From Desulfobacterales bacterium (GTDB lineage: Bacteria; Desulfobacterota; Desulfobacteria; Desulfobacterales; SKZT01), in assembly GCA_018399715.1 (NCBI GenBank), contig JAGYNR010000004.1, positions 1 through 49,739 of the forward strand: a stretch of DNA of 49,739 bases, written 5' to 3'. The translations under genes and the position numbers were made by a program. Under the pieces are notes generated by a model that saw nothing but the letters and a program-made list of their open reading frames with translations, did not search any database and was not told the DNA's origin. Shown piece by piece: positions 27,550 to 36,475 of this stretch (its first letter is position 1; every line of letters starts with the position of its first letter).

Positions 27550-27565
27550 TGGCATTGTATTTGCT
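27550..27565 (+). promoter_or_regulatory. Sigma-54 (-24/-12) promoter of the gvp regulatory operon
   Basis: TGGCATTGTATTTGCT matches the consensus TGGCAC-N5-TTGCW at all but one specified position, with exactly 10 bases between the GG and GC. Transcription would start near 27576. It lies about 150 bp before the 210-residue gene that precedes gvrA, itself a sigma-54 activator, so autoregulation is likely. Confidence 0.7.
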
Positions 27566-27596
27566 TTCGAATTATAGAAAAAAACAATGGGAGAAG

Positions 27597-27707
27597 ATGA
27601 AAATGAAATTTGCTGGATATGTTGAATTAAAAATTAAAAAATCGATAAGGATAAAAAAATATGGAATCTATTCTATGGAAAAAATTCCATGTTTTTTCCA
27701 TAATTGA
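27597..27707 (+). CDS. Possible 36-residue leader peptide
   Basis: An ATG preceded by GGGAGAAG opens a 37-codon frame ending 12 bp before the next gene. The product is basic (K, I, Y rich) and its 3' half coincides with the palindromic TATGGAA/TTCCAT segment, so translation could influence the hairpin. It lies within the transcript expected from the 27550 promoter. No family evidence; it may be chance. Confidence 0.3.
   Translation: MKMKFAGYVELKIKKSIRIKKYGIYSMEKIPCFFHN
27660..27701 (+). promoter_or_regulatory. Cluster of TATGGAA/TTCCAT half-sites with 10-bp perfect stem
   Basis: TATGGAA occurs at 27660 and 27674, TTCCATG at 27685 and TTCCATA at 27696. The arms ATGGAAAAAA (27675-27684) and TTTTTTCCAT (27692-27701) pair perfectly around a 7-base loop. 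The same half-sites form a 15-bp palindrome at 36104-36136 before the structural gvp operon. Could be an operator or a downstream activator site. Confidence 0.5.
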
Positions 27708-27719
27708 AAGAAAACATCT

Positions 27720-28352
27720 ATGACACAACATTCTTTCCATAAACACAAAAGAAGTCTTATTTATTTTCCCATCATCCATTCCTCCGAGGACCTTGGATTC
27801 CTGAAGGAAACCGTCAGAGAAGCCACGTTGAAACGAGGAGGACTTCAATCTCTGAAAAGAAAAGCCATGTTTATCGATCGTCTATGGACAGAGATTGAAC
27901 AAATCATTGAGAATATGAATTTGGATTTCAAAAATACAGTGATTTTTCAGGACGGTCTGCCGATTTGCGGCAACGAAGATAAAATAGTTGAGGATCTGGC
28001 TGGCGGCGGAAGCCGCAACCACAAGCTATTGCTGAAATTGAGACAAAAAGGAGCCATGTTAGCAGGTACTGAGTCGCCGGAGCTTTTGCTGGAAGAATAC
28101 GAGGCCATTAAAAAACATTTAAAACGAGATAACGCCATCGAGGATGTTTTCCAAAAAGACTGCAATTTTGCAGCCAATCTTCTTGAGCGGCGGGATCGTT
28201 TTATTGCCAAAAGAATTAACAGCCTACTGAAAAAAGTAAATAAAGGTCTTCTTTTTATGGGAATTTTTCACAATGTCGAAATGTATTTGCCTGAAGATAT
28301 CGAAACGGCGTATCCTTTTTTTCGTCCGATTTTAAAGTCCCCAACGAAATGA
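27720..28352 (+). CDS. Unrecognised 210-residue protein heading the gvp regulatory operon
   Basis: A soluble protein with no signal peptide or membrane helix. It opens with a strand-like LIYFPIIHSSEDLG, has a central block IFQDGLPICGNEDKIVEDLA then GTESPELLLEEYEAIKK, and ends with LLERRDRFIAKRINSLL and GLLFMGIFHNVEMYLPEDI. The E-R-x-x-x-I-A-x-x-I and G-x-x-H-x-V pattern faintly recalls the TraB/GumN (Tiki) group, with His and Glu/Asp at comparable places, but I cannot confirm this. I believe relatives with the P-I-I-H and Q-D-G-L-P-C-G motifs occur in other bacteria and archaea. It precedes gvrA by 74 bp under the same sigma-54 promoter. Confidence 0.75.
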   Translation: MTQHSFHKHKRSLIYFPIIHSSEDLGFLKETVREATLKRGGLQSLKRKAMFIDRLWTEIEQIIENMNLDFKNTVIFQDGLPICGNEDKIVEDLAGGGSRNHKLLLKLRQKGAMLAGTESPELLLEEYEAIKKHLKRDNAIEDVFQKDCNFAANLLERRDRFIAKRINSLLKKVNKGLLFMGIFHNVEMYLPEDIETAYPFFRPILKSPTK

Positions 28353-28426
28353 ACTGCTAATGGTGAAATCTTTTTGTTAGGAACTCTTAGAAACGGATAA
28401 ACAGAGGAACAAACCATAAAAGAAAA

Positions 28427-29869
28427 ATGGAAAAAACAAAGATTCCGGAAGAAAACGACGCGGCCAAAATTTTAATTGTCGACGATGAACCGTTAATATG
28501 TAATGCTTTGTCCCGCCTGATGAAAAGAAATGGTTTCGTTCCCTTGGTGGCCTATGAAGAGCATTCGGCTCTGGAGATGCTGCGCATCGAAATACCGGAC
28601 GTTGTGCTGTTGGATTTTCGAATGCCCAGCATGAACGGAATGGAGCTGATGAAAAAAGCCAAACAGCTGGATCCGGATCTTCCGGTAGTGATGATAACTG
28701 CGTATGCCGATGTTCATGGTGCCGTAGATGCCATGCGGGCCGGTGCGCATGACTATCTCGCCAAGCCGTTTGACCATAACGAAGTGATTCGGATCGTTCA
28801 CAGGGCCGTTTCAGAAAGAAAGCTGAAGATTAAGTTGAAAAACCTCTCCGCCCAATTGGGGGATCGATTGGTTCTTCGCAAACTGATGGGGCATAGTGAG
28901 GCGGTAGGCAAAATTATCATGGACATCAACAAAGTTGCGGCCTCCGACTTTTCAGTTATCATACTCGGAGAAACAGGATCAGGAAAGGAACTGGTCGCAA
29001 AGGCTATTCACCAGGCCAGTTCCAGGCGAGACGGTCCTTTTGTGGCCATCGATTGCGGTGCCATTCCGGAAACGCTGTTGGAAAGCGAGCTTTTCGGCTA
29101 TGAAAAAGGGGCTTTTACAGGCGCCGTAAAACGAAAACCGGGCAAATTTGAAATTTGCCAAAATGGAACCTTATTGTTGGACGAAATGTTCAACATGTCC
29201 ATGGCGGCTCAGGCCAAGCTTCTAAGAGTTCTTCAGGAAAGAAAATTCAATCGCATAGGCGGTACGCAACCAGTAAGCATGGATGTAAGGCTTCTGGTAG
29301 CGACCAACCGGGATCTGGAGGAAAGCTCCTTTGCCAATTTCCGAAAGGATCTGTTTTTTCGTCTAAATGAATTTACCATCAGAATTCCGCCGTTGAGAAA
29401 TCGAAAGGAAGACATTCCGTATCTGGCCAATCGTTTTCTAAAGTCGACGAACCTGGAATTGCAGAAGAATGTAAGGGGATTTAGCGAAGGAGCAATCGAC
29501 ATGCTGCTATCGTATGACTGGCCGGGAAACGTTCGTGAGCTTCGGTCGCTGATTCGAAGGGCAGTGCTGATAGCTGATGATCTGATCCTTGAAAAACATT
29601 TAGAAATCAAACGATCTTCACGAATAGAGAACGCTTCAGAGAACAAAAAAGGTGTTATCGAGTGGAAGGAATGTTCATTGAAGGAAATTGTGCGCAACAA
29701 GACCTTAGCAGTGGAACGGGAAGTGCTGACGGAGGTGCTCGATTACACGGATGGAAACAAGGCTAAAGCTGCGCGTCTTTTAAAAATCGATTACAAGACA
29801 ATCCATAATAAACTGAAAAGCTTTGGCATTACACCCAAAGGAGGAAAAAATGGCGGATCGACGGAATAA
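28427..29869 (+). CDS. gvrA: Sigma-54-dependent response regulator (NtrC family)
   Basis: A 480-residue activator. Receiver domain 1-125 with D19-D20, phospho-Asp D63 and K113. The AAA+ domain has Walker A GETGSGKE (181-188), the sigma-54 contact loop G-A-F-T-G-A at 228-233 and Walker B TLLLDE. A Fis-type helix-turn-helix is at the C-terminus (NKAKAARLLKIDYKTIHNKL). Position before gvpH and domain form match GvrA of the Serratia gas vesicle cluster. The two near-consensus sigma-54 promoters of this locus are its expected targets. It overlaps gvpH by 20 bases. Confidence 0.93.
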   Translation: MEKTKIPEENDAAKILIVDDEPLICNALSRLMKRNGFVPLVAYEEHSALEMLRIEIPDVVLLDFRMPSMNGMELMKKAKQLDPDLPVVMITAYADVHGAVDAMRAGAHDYLAKPFDHNEVIRIVHRAVSERKLKIKLKNLSAQLGDRLVLRKLMGHSEAVGKIIMDINKVAASDFSVIILGETGSGKELVAKAIHQASSRRDGPFVAIDCGAIPETLLESELFGYEKGAFTGAVKRKPGKFEICQNGTLLLDEMFNMSMAAQAKLLRVLQERKFNRIGGTQPVSMDVRLLVATNRDLEESSFANFRKDLFFRLNEFTIRIPPLRNRKEDIPYLANRFLKSTNLELQKNVRGFSEGAIDMLLSYDWPGNVRELRSLIRRAVLIADDLILEKHLEIKRSSRIENASENKKGVIEWKECSLKEIVRNKTLAVEREVLTEVLDYTDGNKAKAARLLKIDYKTIHNKLKSFGITPKGGKNGGSTE

Positions 29870-30344
29870 AAAAGAAACGGGTTCCGTGTTTGACGGTATA
29901 CTCGATTTTTTGGAAAAAGTAGGGGACTTGGCCGAAAAGGGCGAACAACTGAGCAAGACGGTACAGGTGGAGGGAAAAGATAAAAGTGTAAAAGGGGTCT
30001 ACGGATTTTCCATGAAGTTCGGACTTGGAGGAGAAAAGCCCGAGGTTCAACCCTTTGGAAATATCCGGCCCGACGAAAGATCGGGCGAATCGTTTGTCCA
30101 AGAAGTTCGGGAACCGCTGGTGGATATTTTTGAGGAAAAGGACCATACGCTAATCGTAGCTGAAATGCCTGGTGTCAGCGAAAATGACATCAAGATTGAA
30201 GTCAACGACGACCTTCTCGAAATTAAGGCCGAGAAGGGAGAAAAGAAATATCGTAAGGAAATTCTTCTGCCCCGGGCGTATCCAAAGGAAAAAATGACGA
30301 CATCTTGTAACAACGGCATCTTGGAGATCAAATGCGAAATGTAA
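29850..30344 (+). CDS. gvpH: Gas vesicle-associated Hsp20/alpha-crystallin protein
   Basis: A 164-residue small heat shock protein. The N-terminal 80 residues include a FDGILDFLEKVGDLAEKGEQ helix seen in gvpH-type proteins. The alpha-crystallin domain (about 85-164) has LIVAEMPGVSENDIKIEV and ends with the N-G-I-L-E-I-K motif, near the family's G-x-L hallmark. ATG 29850 is fixed by AAAGGAGG. It overlaps the gvrA end and, depending on the start chosen, the next gene. Likely chaperones GvpA or accessory proteins during vesicle assembly. Confidence 0.85.
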   Translation: MADRRNKKETGSVFDGILDFLEKVGDLAEKGEQLSKTVQVEGKDKSVKGVYGFSMKFGLGGEKPEVQPFGNIRPDERSGESFVQEVREPLVDIFEEKDHTLIVAEMPGVSENDIKIEVNDDLLEIKAEKGEKKYRKEILLPRAYPKEKMTTSCNNGILEIKCEM

Positions 30345-30400
30345 ATTTGTTTATGTTTGAAATCCCTTTGGACAAAAACGGAAAGGAAGCTCGAGAAGAA

Positions 30401-32542
30401 ATGAATAAAACAAATCCAGAGCAATTAAAACTCAAGGTTGCCGAAGCCCTTAAAAAGGACGTTGGAAGATCTTACGCCAGGATGGACCCGGAGGACATCA
30501 AAAAAATCGGGGGCTCAATCGGTGATATTGTCGAAATAACGGGCAAAAAAACTGCTGTTTGCAAAGTCATGCCCGCCTATATGGAACAACGGCGGCGTTC
30601 GAGCGTCCAATTGGACGGCATCAGCCGAGAAAACGCAGGTTGTGGCATCGATGAGACCGTTTTGGTTCATAAGACTCCCTGTCTTGGGGCAGATACCGTA
30701 ACCCTTGTACCGATAAACATCACGCCGGCCAAAAGAGACTTAAACTATATTGGAAGTCTTCTGGATGGGCTTCCAGTTATAGCGGGGGATCGTATTCAAG
30801 CGACATTGTTTGGCAGCCGATCAGCTTATTTCAAAGTGGAGAACACGGTTCCCAAGGGGCCGGTCCTGATCAATCCAACTACCCGGTTGATGATCGGAAA
30901 ATCACAGGCCCCGGCAAAAGAAACCAAAAGCCATATCCGTTACGAGGATATCGGCGGATTGAGACATCAGGTGCAAAGAATTCGCGAAATGATCGAACTC
31001 CCATTGAGATTTCCGGAGGTCTTTGAGCGTCTGGGGATAGATGCTCCCAATGGAGTTTTGCTCTATGGTCCGCCGGGTTGCGGTAAAACATTGATTGCCA
31101 GAGCCATTGCACATGAGACCGAGGCTAATTTTTTTTCGGTCAGCGGCCCCGAAGTGGTTCATAAGTTTTATGGTGAAAGTGAAGCTCATCTGCGCAAGAT
31201 TTTCGATGAAGCCAGCCGGAGTGGACCGAGCATTGTCTTTCTGGATGAAATTGACGCCATTGCGCCCCAACGGGAAAAGGTGGTAGGAGATGTTGAAAAA
31301 CGTGTAGTAGCCCAGCTTTTAGCACTGATGGACGGTTTAACGCGTCGGCACAACTTGATTGTAATTGCCGCAACAAACATTCCCAATGCCCTGGATCCAG
31401 CGCTTAGAAGACCGGGTCGTTTTGATCGCGAAATCGGAATTCCCATCCCGGATAAGCACGGCCGGATGGAAATCCTTGACATTCACAGTAGAGGTATGCC
31501 ACTGGCTAAGAATGTTGATATGAAACACTTGGCGGAAATCACACACGGCTTTGTGGGGGCTGACCTCGAAGCCCTGTGCCGTGAGGCTGCAATGATATGT
31601 CTCCGGAGATTTCTTCCGGATATCGACTTCAACATGACTCAAATTCCTTACGATCAGCTCAAAAGTCTTGAGATTTACATGGATGATTTCCGATTGGCGC
31701 TTAAGGAAGTGGAGCCGTCTGCGATTCGAGAGGTTTTCGTAGAAGTCCCCAATGTGAAGTGGAAAGATATCGGGGGAAACGAAGAAATTAAAAAAAGCTT
31801 GGTAGAGGCGGTGGAGTGGCCGATTAATTATCCCCGGCTATTTGAAAAGGCAGGTGTTCGGCCTCCCAAAGGCATACTGCTTTCGGGGCCTCCCGGTTGC
31901 GGAAAGACCCTGTTGGCAAAGGCAATTGCCAATGAGAGCAACGTCAATTTTATTTCGGTCAAAGGACCCGAACTGATATCAAAGTATGTAGGAGAATCGG
32001 AAAAAGGTGTGCGGGAGATTTTCCGTAAAGCCCGACAGGCATCTCCCTGTATTGTGTTCTTTGATGAAATCGACGCCATGGTGGTTTCAAGAGGATCGTC
32101 TGGCTCGGATTCAAGCGTGGCCGAACGAGTGTTGAGCCAGTTTTTATCAGAATTCGATGGAATTGACGAGTTAAAGGGAGTTCTGATACTGGGAGCGACC
32201 AACCGATTGGATATGTTGGATGCTGCGGTTTTAAGACCTGGACGATTCGATGAGATTGTGGAAATTCCACTTCCTGCCGAAAAGGATCGGATGCAAATAT
32301 TTGGGGTGCATTTGAGAAAAAAACCTATAGTCGATGAAATAGATCCCGCGGAGCTTGCAAAGCTTACCGAAGGTTTAAGCGGAGCGGAAATAGAGGCGAT
32401 TTGCAACCGCGCCGCTCTCATGGCCGTCCGAAGGGCTATCAATGATGCTGAAGGCGAACCCAATTCAAACACAGGTGTCAAAATCCAAGCCGCAGACATG
32501 AAAACGGCTATGGAAGCGATGATGACGAAAGGCAGGTTTTAG
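30401..32542 (+). CDS. CDC48/VAT-like double AAA+ ATPase in gvp operon
   Basis: A 713-residue p97/CDC48-family unfoldase. An N-domain double-psi barrel starts with [20 protein letters not shown] and GDIVEI. D1 has Walker [14 protein letters not shown] and Walker [12 protein letters not shown]2 has [13 protein letters not shown] and [10 protein letters not shown]. Arginine-finger segments ([20 protein letters not shown]) are present in both. I prefer ATG 30401, which gives the usual N-domain length. ATG 30332 (with a GGAG site and 13-bp overlap with gvpH) would add 23 residues and is possible. It occupies the position of Serratia gvpZ. Could unfold or remodel Gvp proteins. Confidence 0.9.
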   Translation: MNKTNPEQLKLKVAEALKKDVGRSYARMDPEDIKKIGGSIGDIVEITGKKTAVCKVMPAYMEQRRRSSVQLDGISRENAGCGIDETVLVHKTPCLGADTVTLVPINITPAKRDLNYIGSLLDGLPVIAGDRIQATLFGSRSAYFKVENTVPKGPVLINPTTRLMIGKSQAPAKETKSHIRYEDIGGLRHQVQRIREMIELPLRFPEVFERLGIDAPNGVLLYGPPGCGKTLIARAIAHETEANFFSVSGPEVVHKFYGESEAHLRKIFDEASRSGPSIVFLDEIDAIAPQREKVVGDVEKRVVAQLLALMDGLTRRHNLIVIAATNIPNALDPALRRPGRFDREIGIPIPDKHGRMEILDIHSRGMPLAKNVDMKHLAEITHGFVGADLEALCREAAMICLRRFLPDIDFNMTQIPYDQLKSLEIYMDDFRLALKEVEPSAIREVFVEVPNVKWKDIGGNEEIKKSLVEAVEWPINYPRLFEKAGVRPPKGILLSGPPGCGKTLLAKAIANESNVNFISVKGPELISKYVGESEKGVREIFRKARQASPCIVFFDEIDAMVVSRGSSGSDSSVAERVLSQFLSEFDGIDELKGVLILGATNRLDMLDAAVLRPGRFDEIVEIPLPAEKDRMQIFGVHLRKKPIVDEIDPAELAKLTEGLSGAEIEAICNRAALMAVRRAINDAEGEPNSNTGVKIQAADMKTAMEAMMTKGRF

Positions 32543-32558
32543 AAGAAAAATAACGGTG

Positions 32559-33371
32559 ATGGAAAAGATCGAATCTGGAATTTATTTGTATTGCATAGCA
32601 GCTTCTGACCGGCTGATGAGCCTTAGTTGCCGGGGAATTGAGGAGAACACTGATGTTTGCTCTAAACGTTTTGATGATTTGTGCTTTGTATACAGCCATG
32701 TCAAACTTCATAATTTTACCGGGGCTTCCGGCGACGACAACATGAGGAACATAGAGTGGGTCAGCCCGAGAGCGGTTGCCCACGAAAAAGTTGTCCGACA
32801 CGTTATGAAAATGTCGCCGGTCTATCCAATCAGATTTGCAACCATTTTTTCCTCCATGGAAAGCCTGGAAAAACAATTGGAACCATATTTTTCCAATATC
32901 TCTATTTTTTTACACGAAACCAATGGAAAAGGCGAATATTCGCTAAAAGGCTTTCTGATTCGCAAAAAGATGATCGATTTTTTGTCGAAAAAATTTTTTG
33001 CTTTCGAAATCAAAGCACTTGACGAAATGTTGCCTGGGAAACGGTATTTTGAGAAGCAAAAGCTGATCCGGAGAATCGAGTCAGGTGTTGACACTTTGGC
33101 GAAAGAGGCATTGGAAAATTTTTTGAACTCTTTAATTTCAAGGTTTAAGAAATATAAAAAACGTAAACCGTTGTCGGGCGATTTATGCGGAGATGGTTCC
33201 GAAATGGTTTTCAACCTGGCGTTTTTGATCAAAGACACTGAGCAGGAAATATTCAGAAATCAAATCGCTCAAAGTAAAGCCGACCTGGAGGATAAAGGGC
33301 TTGTCATCCGCTTAACCGGACCCTGGCCTCCCTATAGTTTCTGCAAAAATATCGAGGCGAGGCAATCATGA
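32559..33371 (+). CDS. gvpF: Gas vesicle GvpF/GvpL-family protein (F2)
   Basis: A 270-residue accessory protein. The typical family features are the opening GIYLYCIA, the middle V-A-H-E-K-V-V segment, MSPVYPIRFATIF, and the ending LTGPWPPYSFC. GvpF/L proteins have two alpha/beta domains and are needed for vesicle assembly, binding GvpA. A GTG at 32556 precedes the ATG. Its end overlaps the next gvpF/L gene by 4 bases (ATGA). It is the first of two GvpF/L genes in the regulatory operon. Confidence 0.9.
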   Translation: MEKIESGIYLYCIAASDRLMSLSCRGIEENTDVCSKRFDDLCFVYSHVKLHNFTGASGDDNMRNIEWVSPRAVAHEKVVRHVMKMSPVYPIRFATIFSSMESLEKQLEPYFSNISIFLHETNGKGEYSLKGFLIRKKMIDFLSKKFFAFEIKALDEMLPGKRYFEKQKLIRRIESGVDTLAKEALENFLNSLISRFKKYKKRKPLSGDLCGDGSEMVFNLAFLIKDTEQEIFRNQIAQSKADLEDKGLVIRLTGPWPPYSFCKNIEARQS

Positions 33372-34111
33372 GTGTCTATTGTTTATATTGCATCTTTTCA
33401 GAAAGCAAAGCCTGCCTTCCGGATTCGCATATTCGGGGGGTGAGAGGTCGTCTGGTATATAATTTGTTCAAGAATGGCTTAGGAGCAGCCGTTTCGAAAC
33501 TTGAAACGCCCCCTTCAACAAAGACACAAAATTTGAAAGTTTTTTCAGACGTTATAGCAGAGTATCACAATCATCAAACTGTGATTCCTCTTCGTTTCGG
33601 ATGGATAACCCGGGACGAAGACCAGATTCGATCTGCTCTTCACAACAACGGGAAAATGCTTTGCAACCGGTTGAAATCCTTGAGCGGATGCTCGGAAATG
33701 GGTATCAGAATTTTGGGACAGGTTCCGCCGACAGCGTCAAAGGCAATTTTTGAGAAAAAACGGACAAAAACAGGAAAAGATTTTCTGATGGCCAGAAAAG
33801 CGTTTTATGACCTGACCAAACACGTTCCAATTGAAATCGAAAATAAAATCGAGATGTTAAAGAAAGAATTGTCCGAAACTTATACGGAGTACCGTTTCGA
33901 GAACAACGGAATTCAAATGTCCGGTCCGAATCGTGGATCTGAAAACCGTCTTCTTGTTTCTCTCTTTTTTCTGGTTCCAAATACTTTTACTGAAAAATTT
34001 TGCTCCATTTACAGACAGTTTTTATTTGAAGAAAATATTAGGGCACTATTGAGCGGTCCATGGCCCGTATTTAATTTTGTATCTGATATCGGCGATCTTT
34101 GCAAGCTGTAA
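33368..34111 (+). CDS. gvpF: Gas vesicle GvpF/GvpL-family protein (F3)
   Basis: A 247-residue relative of the preceding gene, with VYCLYCIF at the start, the middle motif TVIPLRFGWITRDEDQI and the ending LLSGPWPVFNF. It is clearly diverged from F2 and F1, as is usual where three GvpF/L copies coexist. The 4-base ATGA overlap points to translational coupling with F2. It likely interacts with GvpA during nucleation. Serratia has gvpF2-gvpF3 at the same place. Confidence 0.88.
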   Translation: MSVYCLYCIFSESKACLPDSHIRGVRGRLVYNLFKNGLGAAVSKLETPPSTKTQNLKVFSDVIAEYHNHQTVIPLRFGWITRDEDQIRSALHNNGKMLCNRLKSLSGCSEMGIRILGQVPPTASKAIFEKKRTKTGKDFLMARKAFYDLTKHVPIEIENKIEMLKKELSETYTEYRFENNGIQMSGPNRGSENRLLVSLFFLVPNTFTEKFCSIYRQFLFEENIRALLSGPWPVFNFVSDIGDLCKL

Positions 34112-34158
34112 CAAAAAATTTGCCTGTTTGATTGACTCCCAGAAATATTGTGAACACC

Positions 34159-35646
34159 ATGAACACCATGAATGCATACAATTCAAAAAACTATTCAGTT
34201 GAACGTTGTGAGCGCTACAAAAAGCTTTATACCATGCTGTTGGATGCAATTCCAAGTTCAGTCCTGATGTTGGACCGGGACTTGAAAATCATTTCAGCCA
34301 ACAGAAACTTTTTGAGAAAAAGTCAACGTACGTCCATAAATACCGTGGGGAGAAGACTTTCGGAGATATTCCCGGCAGTGATTCTCAACCGCATGAAGAT
34401 TCCCGAACAAATCGACAGGGTGTTTGAATCCAACACCGCTACGTCGGGTCATCGCATGTACTATAGAGCGCCCGGCATGCCCATGCGGATCTATTATTAT
34501 CGAATCTTTCCATTTGCCTGGCAGGAGGTTGTGGAAAATATCATGTTTCTTATGGATGACGTCACTGAACAGGTCCGTTTGAGTGAGGAAGTTCAAAGGA
34601 TTGAAAGACACCTGGCTAGCGTCATCGACAGCGCCAGCGATATCATCCTTTCAACAGATACCGACAGTAAAATTTTGTCCTGGAACCCGGCAGCGGAAAA
34701 GATATCAGAATACCTGTTCATGGAGGTCAAAGGAAGAGTCCTATCCGATTTCATCGATTCCAACAAGCTTACCGAAATGCAAGAGGTTTATTCTGCTATG
34801 GTGAACGGCAGGGAATCACAGATGGCTGAATGGGATCTGATAAATAAACGCGGTGTTGGAATACGAGTTTTCTGGGTGTTTTCTCCTATGAGGAACGAAC
34901 ATCAAGCGACTACGGGTATCGTTGCAGTCGGAAGAGATTTGACGGAAAGAAAAAAACTCGAAGCTCACCTGTTAAAAAGCCAAAAGTTCGCCGCACTCGG
35001 CGTAATGGCTGGTGGAATCGCCCATGAAATCAGAAACCCGCTTGCAATTTGTTCATCATCGGCCCAATTTCTGATGGATGACAATATAGAAGATAATTTT
35101 CGGAAAGAATGCGCTGAAAAAATCTGTACAGGGATTCAAAGGGCCTCTATTATCATCGAAAATCTCCTGAGATTTGCCCGCCCTTCAGCTACGTCTCATA
35201 TGGAGACTGTAGATCTCAATGCTTTGGTCGAGGAAACTATCCCGCTTATCTATAACCAAGCAAAAATACAAAAAATCATTATAAAAACGGTCTTTCCGGA
35301 AAAACCGGTTTTTATCGTTGGAAACAACAGTCTTCTTCAACAAGTGTTGATTAACCTGTTTTTAAATGCAATCCAGGTTATGCCCGACGGCGGTGCAATT
35401 CGTTTGATGATCATGCAGATTGAAGATGAGGCGCTGATTCAAATAACAGATTCGGGACATGGTATTTCGAAACAAGACATAGACAAAATTTTCGATCCGT
35501 TTTACACTACTTCTCCGGTAGGCCGGGGATCCGGCTTGGGCCTTTCCATTTCGTATTCGATCGTTAAACAACATAATGGGGTTATTGAAGTGGAAAGTAA
35601 AGAAGGCAATGGGTGTACGTTTACGGTCCGATTTCCTGTGAGCTGA
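34159..35646 (+). CDS. gvrB: PAS-PAS sensor histidine kinase
   Basis: A soluble kinase of about 495 residues with two PAS domains (about 20-140 and 145-265; IISANRNFL and ILSWNPAAEKISEYLF), an H-box VMAGGIAHEIRNPLAICSSS, the N-box NLFLNAIQVMPDGG, DSGHGIS and GSGLGLSIS. No membrane segment, so the signal is likely intracellular (redox, gas or ligand). The start is uncertain: ATG 34159 and 34168 lie in a GAACACCAT duplication, and a TTG occurs at 34132. Position matches GvrB; it probably phosphorylates GvrA or GvrC. Confidence 0.88.
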   Translation: MNTMNAYNSKNYSVERCERYKKLYTMLLDAIPSSVLMLDRDLKIISANRNFLRKSQRTSINTVGRRLSEIFPAVILNRMKIPEQIDRVFESNTATSGHRMYYRAPGMPMRIYYYRIFPFAWQEVVENIMFLMDDVTEQVRLSEEVQRIERHLASVIDSASDIILSTDTDSKILSWNPAAEKISEYLFMEVKGRVLSDFIDSNKLTEMQEVYSAMVNGRESQMAEWDLINKRGVGIRVFWVFSPMRNEHQATTGIVAVGRDLTERKKLEAHLLKSQKFAALGVMAGGIAHEIRNPLAICSSSAQFLMDDNIEDNFRKECAEKICTGIQRASIIIENLLRFARPSATSHMETVDLNALVEETIPLIYNQAKIQKIIIKTVFPEKPVFIVGNNSLLQQVLINLFLNAIQVMPDGGAIRLMIMQIEDEALIQITDSGHGISKQDIDKIFDPFYTTSPVGRGSGLGLSISYSIVKQHNGVIEVESKEGNGCTFTVRFPVS

Positions 35647-35702
35647 ATCCGGTCGATCGACGAACCAGTGTTTCGATTAATTCAATGGAAGATATAATTG
35701 TT

Positions 35703-36086
35703 ATGAATGAACGCGAAAAACTCTGCCTGATTATTGAGGACGAATCGGATATGTGCTGGGTCATGGAAACCCTTTTACTGGCCAATGGCATACGTTCCAA
35801 AAAGGCATTGGACGGACGCAGTGCCATCGATCTGATTGGACGGTATCAATTTGAATTGATTTTTTTGGATGCGAAACTTCCGGACATAGACGGCCTCGAT
35901 CTGGCTAAAAAAATTTGCTCTCTGGACGCAAAAATACCTATTATTTTAGTATCCGGATATTTTTACAATGACGACACTGCTATAAGAACAGCTTTTGACA
36001 AAGGCATCATTAGCAGTTTCATTTCCAAACCGTTTCAAAATGAGGAAATTTTGAAAGCCATCGAGGTCGCTATCCAAAAAAGATGA
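35703..36086 (+). CDS. gvrC: Single-domain response regulator
   Basis: A 127-residue lone receiver with the acidic E-D-E-S loop, phospho-Asp in IFLDAKLPDIDG, the Ser in LVSGYF and Lys in SKPF. It begins 57 bp after gvrB and is the last gene of the regulatory operon; no output domain is present, so it would act by protein contact, for example as a phosphate sink or adaptor. Named by position and type after Serratia GvrC. An alternative ATG at 35685 is in frame. Confidence 0.85.
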   Translation: MNEREKLCLIIEDESDMCWVMETLLLANGIRSKKALDGRSAIDLIGRYQFELIFLDAKLPDIDGLDLAKKICSLDAKIPIILVSGYFYNDDTAIRTAFDKGIISSFISKPFQNEEILKAIEVAIQKR

Positions 36087-36103
36087 TAAAAATCAAATGT
36101 TGT

Positions 36104-36136
36104 GGCAACAATTCCATAGAGTATGGAATTGTTGCC
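36104..36136. promoter_or_regulatory. Perfect 15-bp palindrome with TTCCATA/TATGGAA core
   Basis: GGCAACAATTCCATA (36104-36118) and TATGGAATTGTTGCC (36122-36136) are exact complements with a 3-base GAG centre. It lies 18 bp past gvrC. There is no U-run on either strand, which argues against a simple terminator. The core half-sites recur at 27660-27701 before the regulatory operon, so a shared operator is plausible. Confidence 0.6.
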
Positions 36137-36153
36137 ATAGAAGAAAATCCATA

Positions 36154-36211
36154 TAGCAGGGTGCGGTTTACGCACCAAAAGCCGTTTGTGGTGCATAAAA
36201 TGCACCCTACC
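36154..36211. repeat. Palindromic REP/MITE-like element
   Basis: AGGGTGC (36158-36164) pairs with GCACCCT (36202-36208), and inside it GCACC (36172) pairs with GGTGC (36190). Sequences of this GGTGCNNNNNGCACCCTAC type are common as intergenic repeats in many bacteria. Together with the next elements it fills the 672-bp gap between gvrC and gvpA1. Confidence 0.6.
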
Positions 36212-36367
36212 TTGCCCCCTTGTATCGTTTCATGACAAAAACCTACCCTTGTAAACCCTCAAGAGGAAATATAGCCTCATCCAAAGATTCCATCCGCACA
36301 GGTTGAAAAATATCAACCCTGCCTGTGTATGTCCGCACACAGAAAGGCTGTGAAGATTGGATCGTTG

Positions 36368-36400
36368 TATAAGTCATAATCCCCCTTGAGTTGACTTATA
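36368..36400. promoter_or_regulatory. 9-bp inverted repeat
   Basis: TATAAGTCA (36368-36376) and TGACTTATA (36392-36400) are perfect complements separated by 15 bases. About 265 bp upstream of the sigma-54 promoter, so a distal activator site is conceivable. Function unknown. Confidence 0.35.
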
Positions 36401-36475
36401 AATTAATTCCCCCAATTGCAACAAGTTATACTCAACATCGGCACAAACTGCGCTTTTGCTAATTCCTCCCTTACT

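Noticed and set aside
31828-32499. Long minus-strand frame (223 codons) opposite the CDC48-like gene
   Set aside because: Shadow of a strongly supported AAA ATPase coding frame; no motif of its own.
36189-36204. Possible sigma-54-like TGGTGCATAAAATGCA
   Set aside because: GG-N10-GC spacing fits, but the bases are part of the GGTGC/GCACCC repeat and the fit to TGGCAC/TTGC is poor; the site at 36666 is better and nearer.
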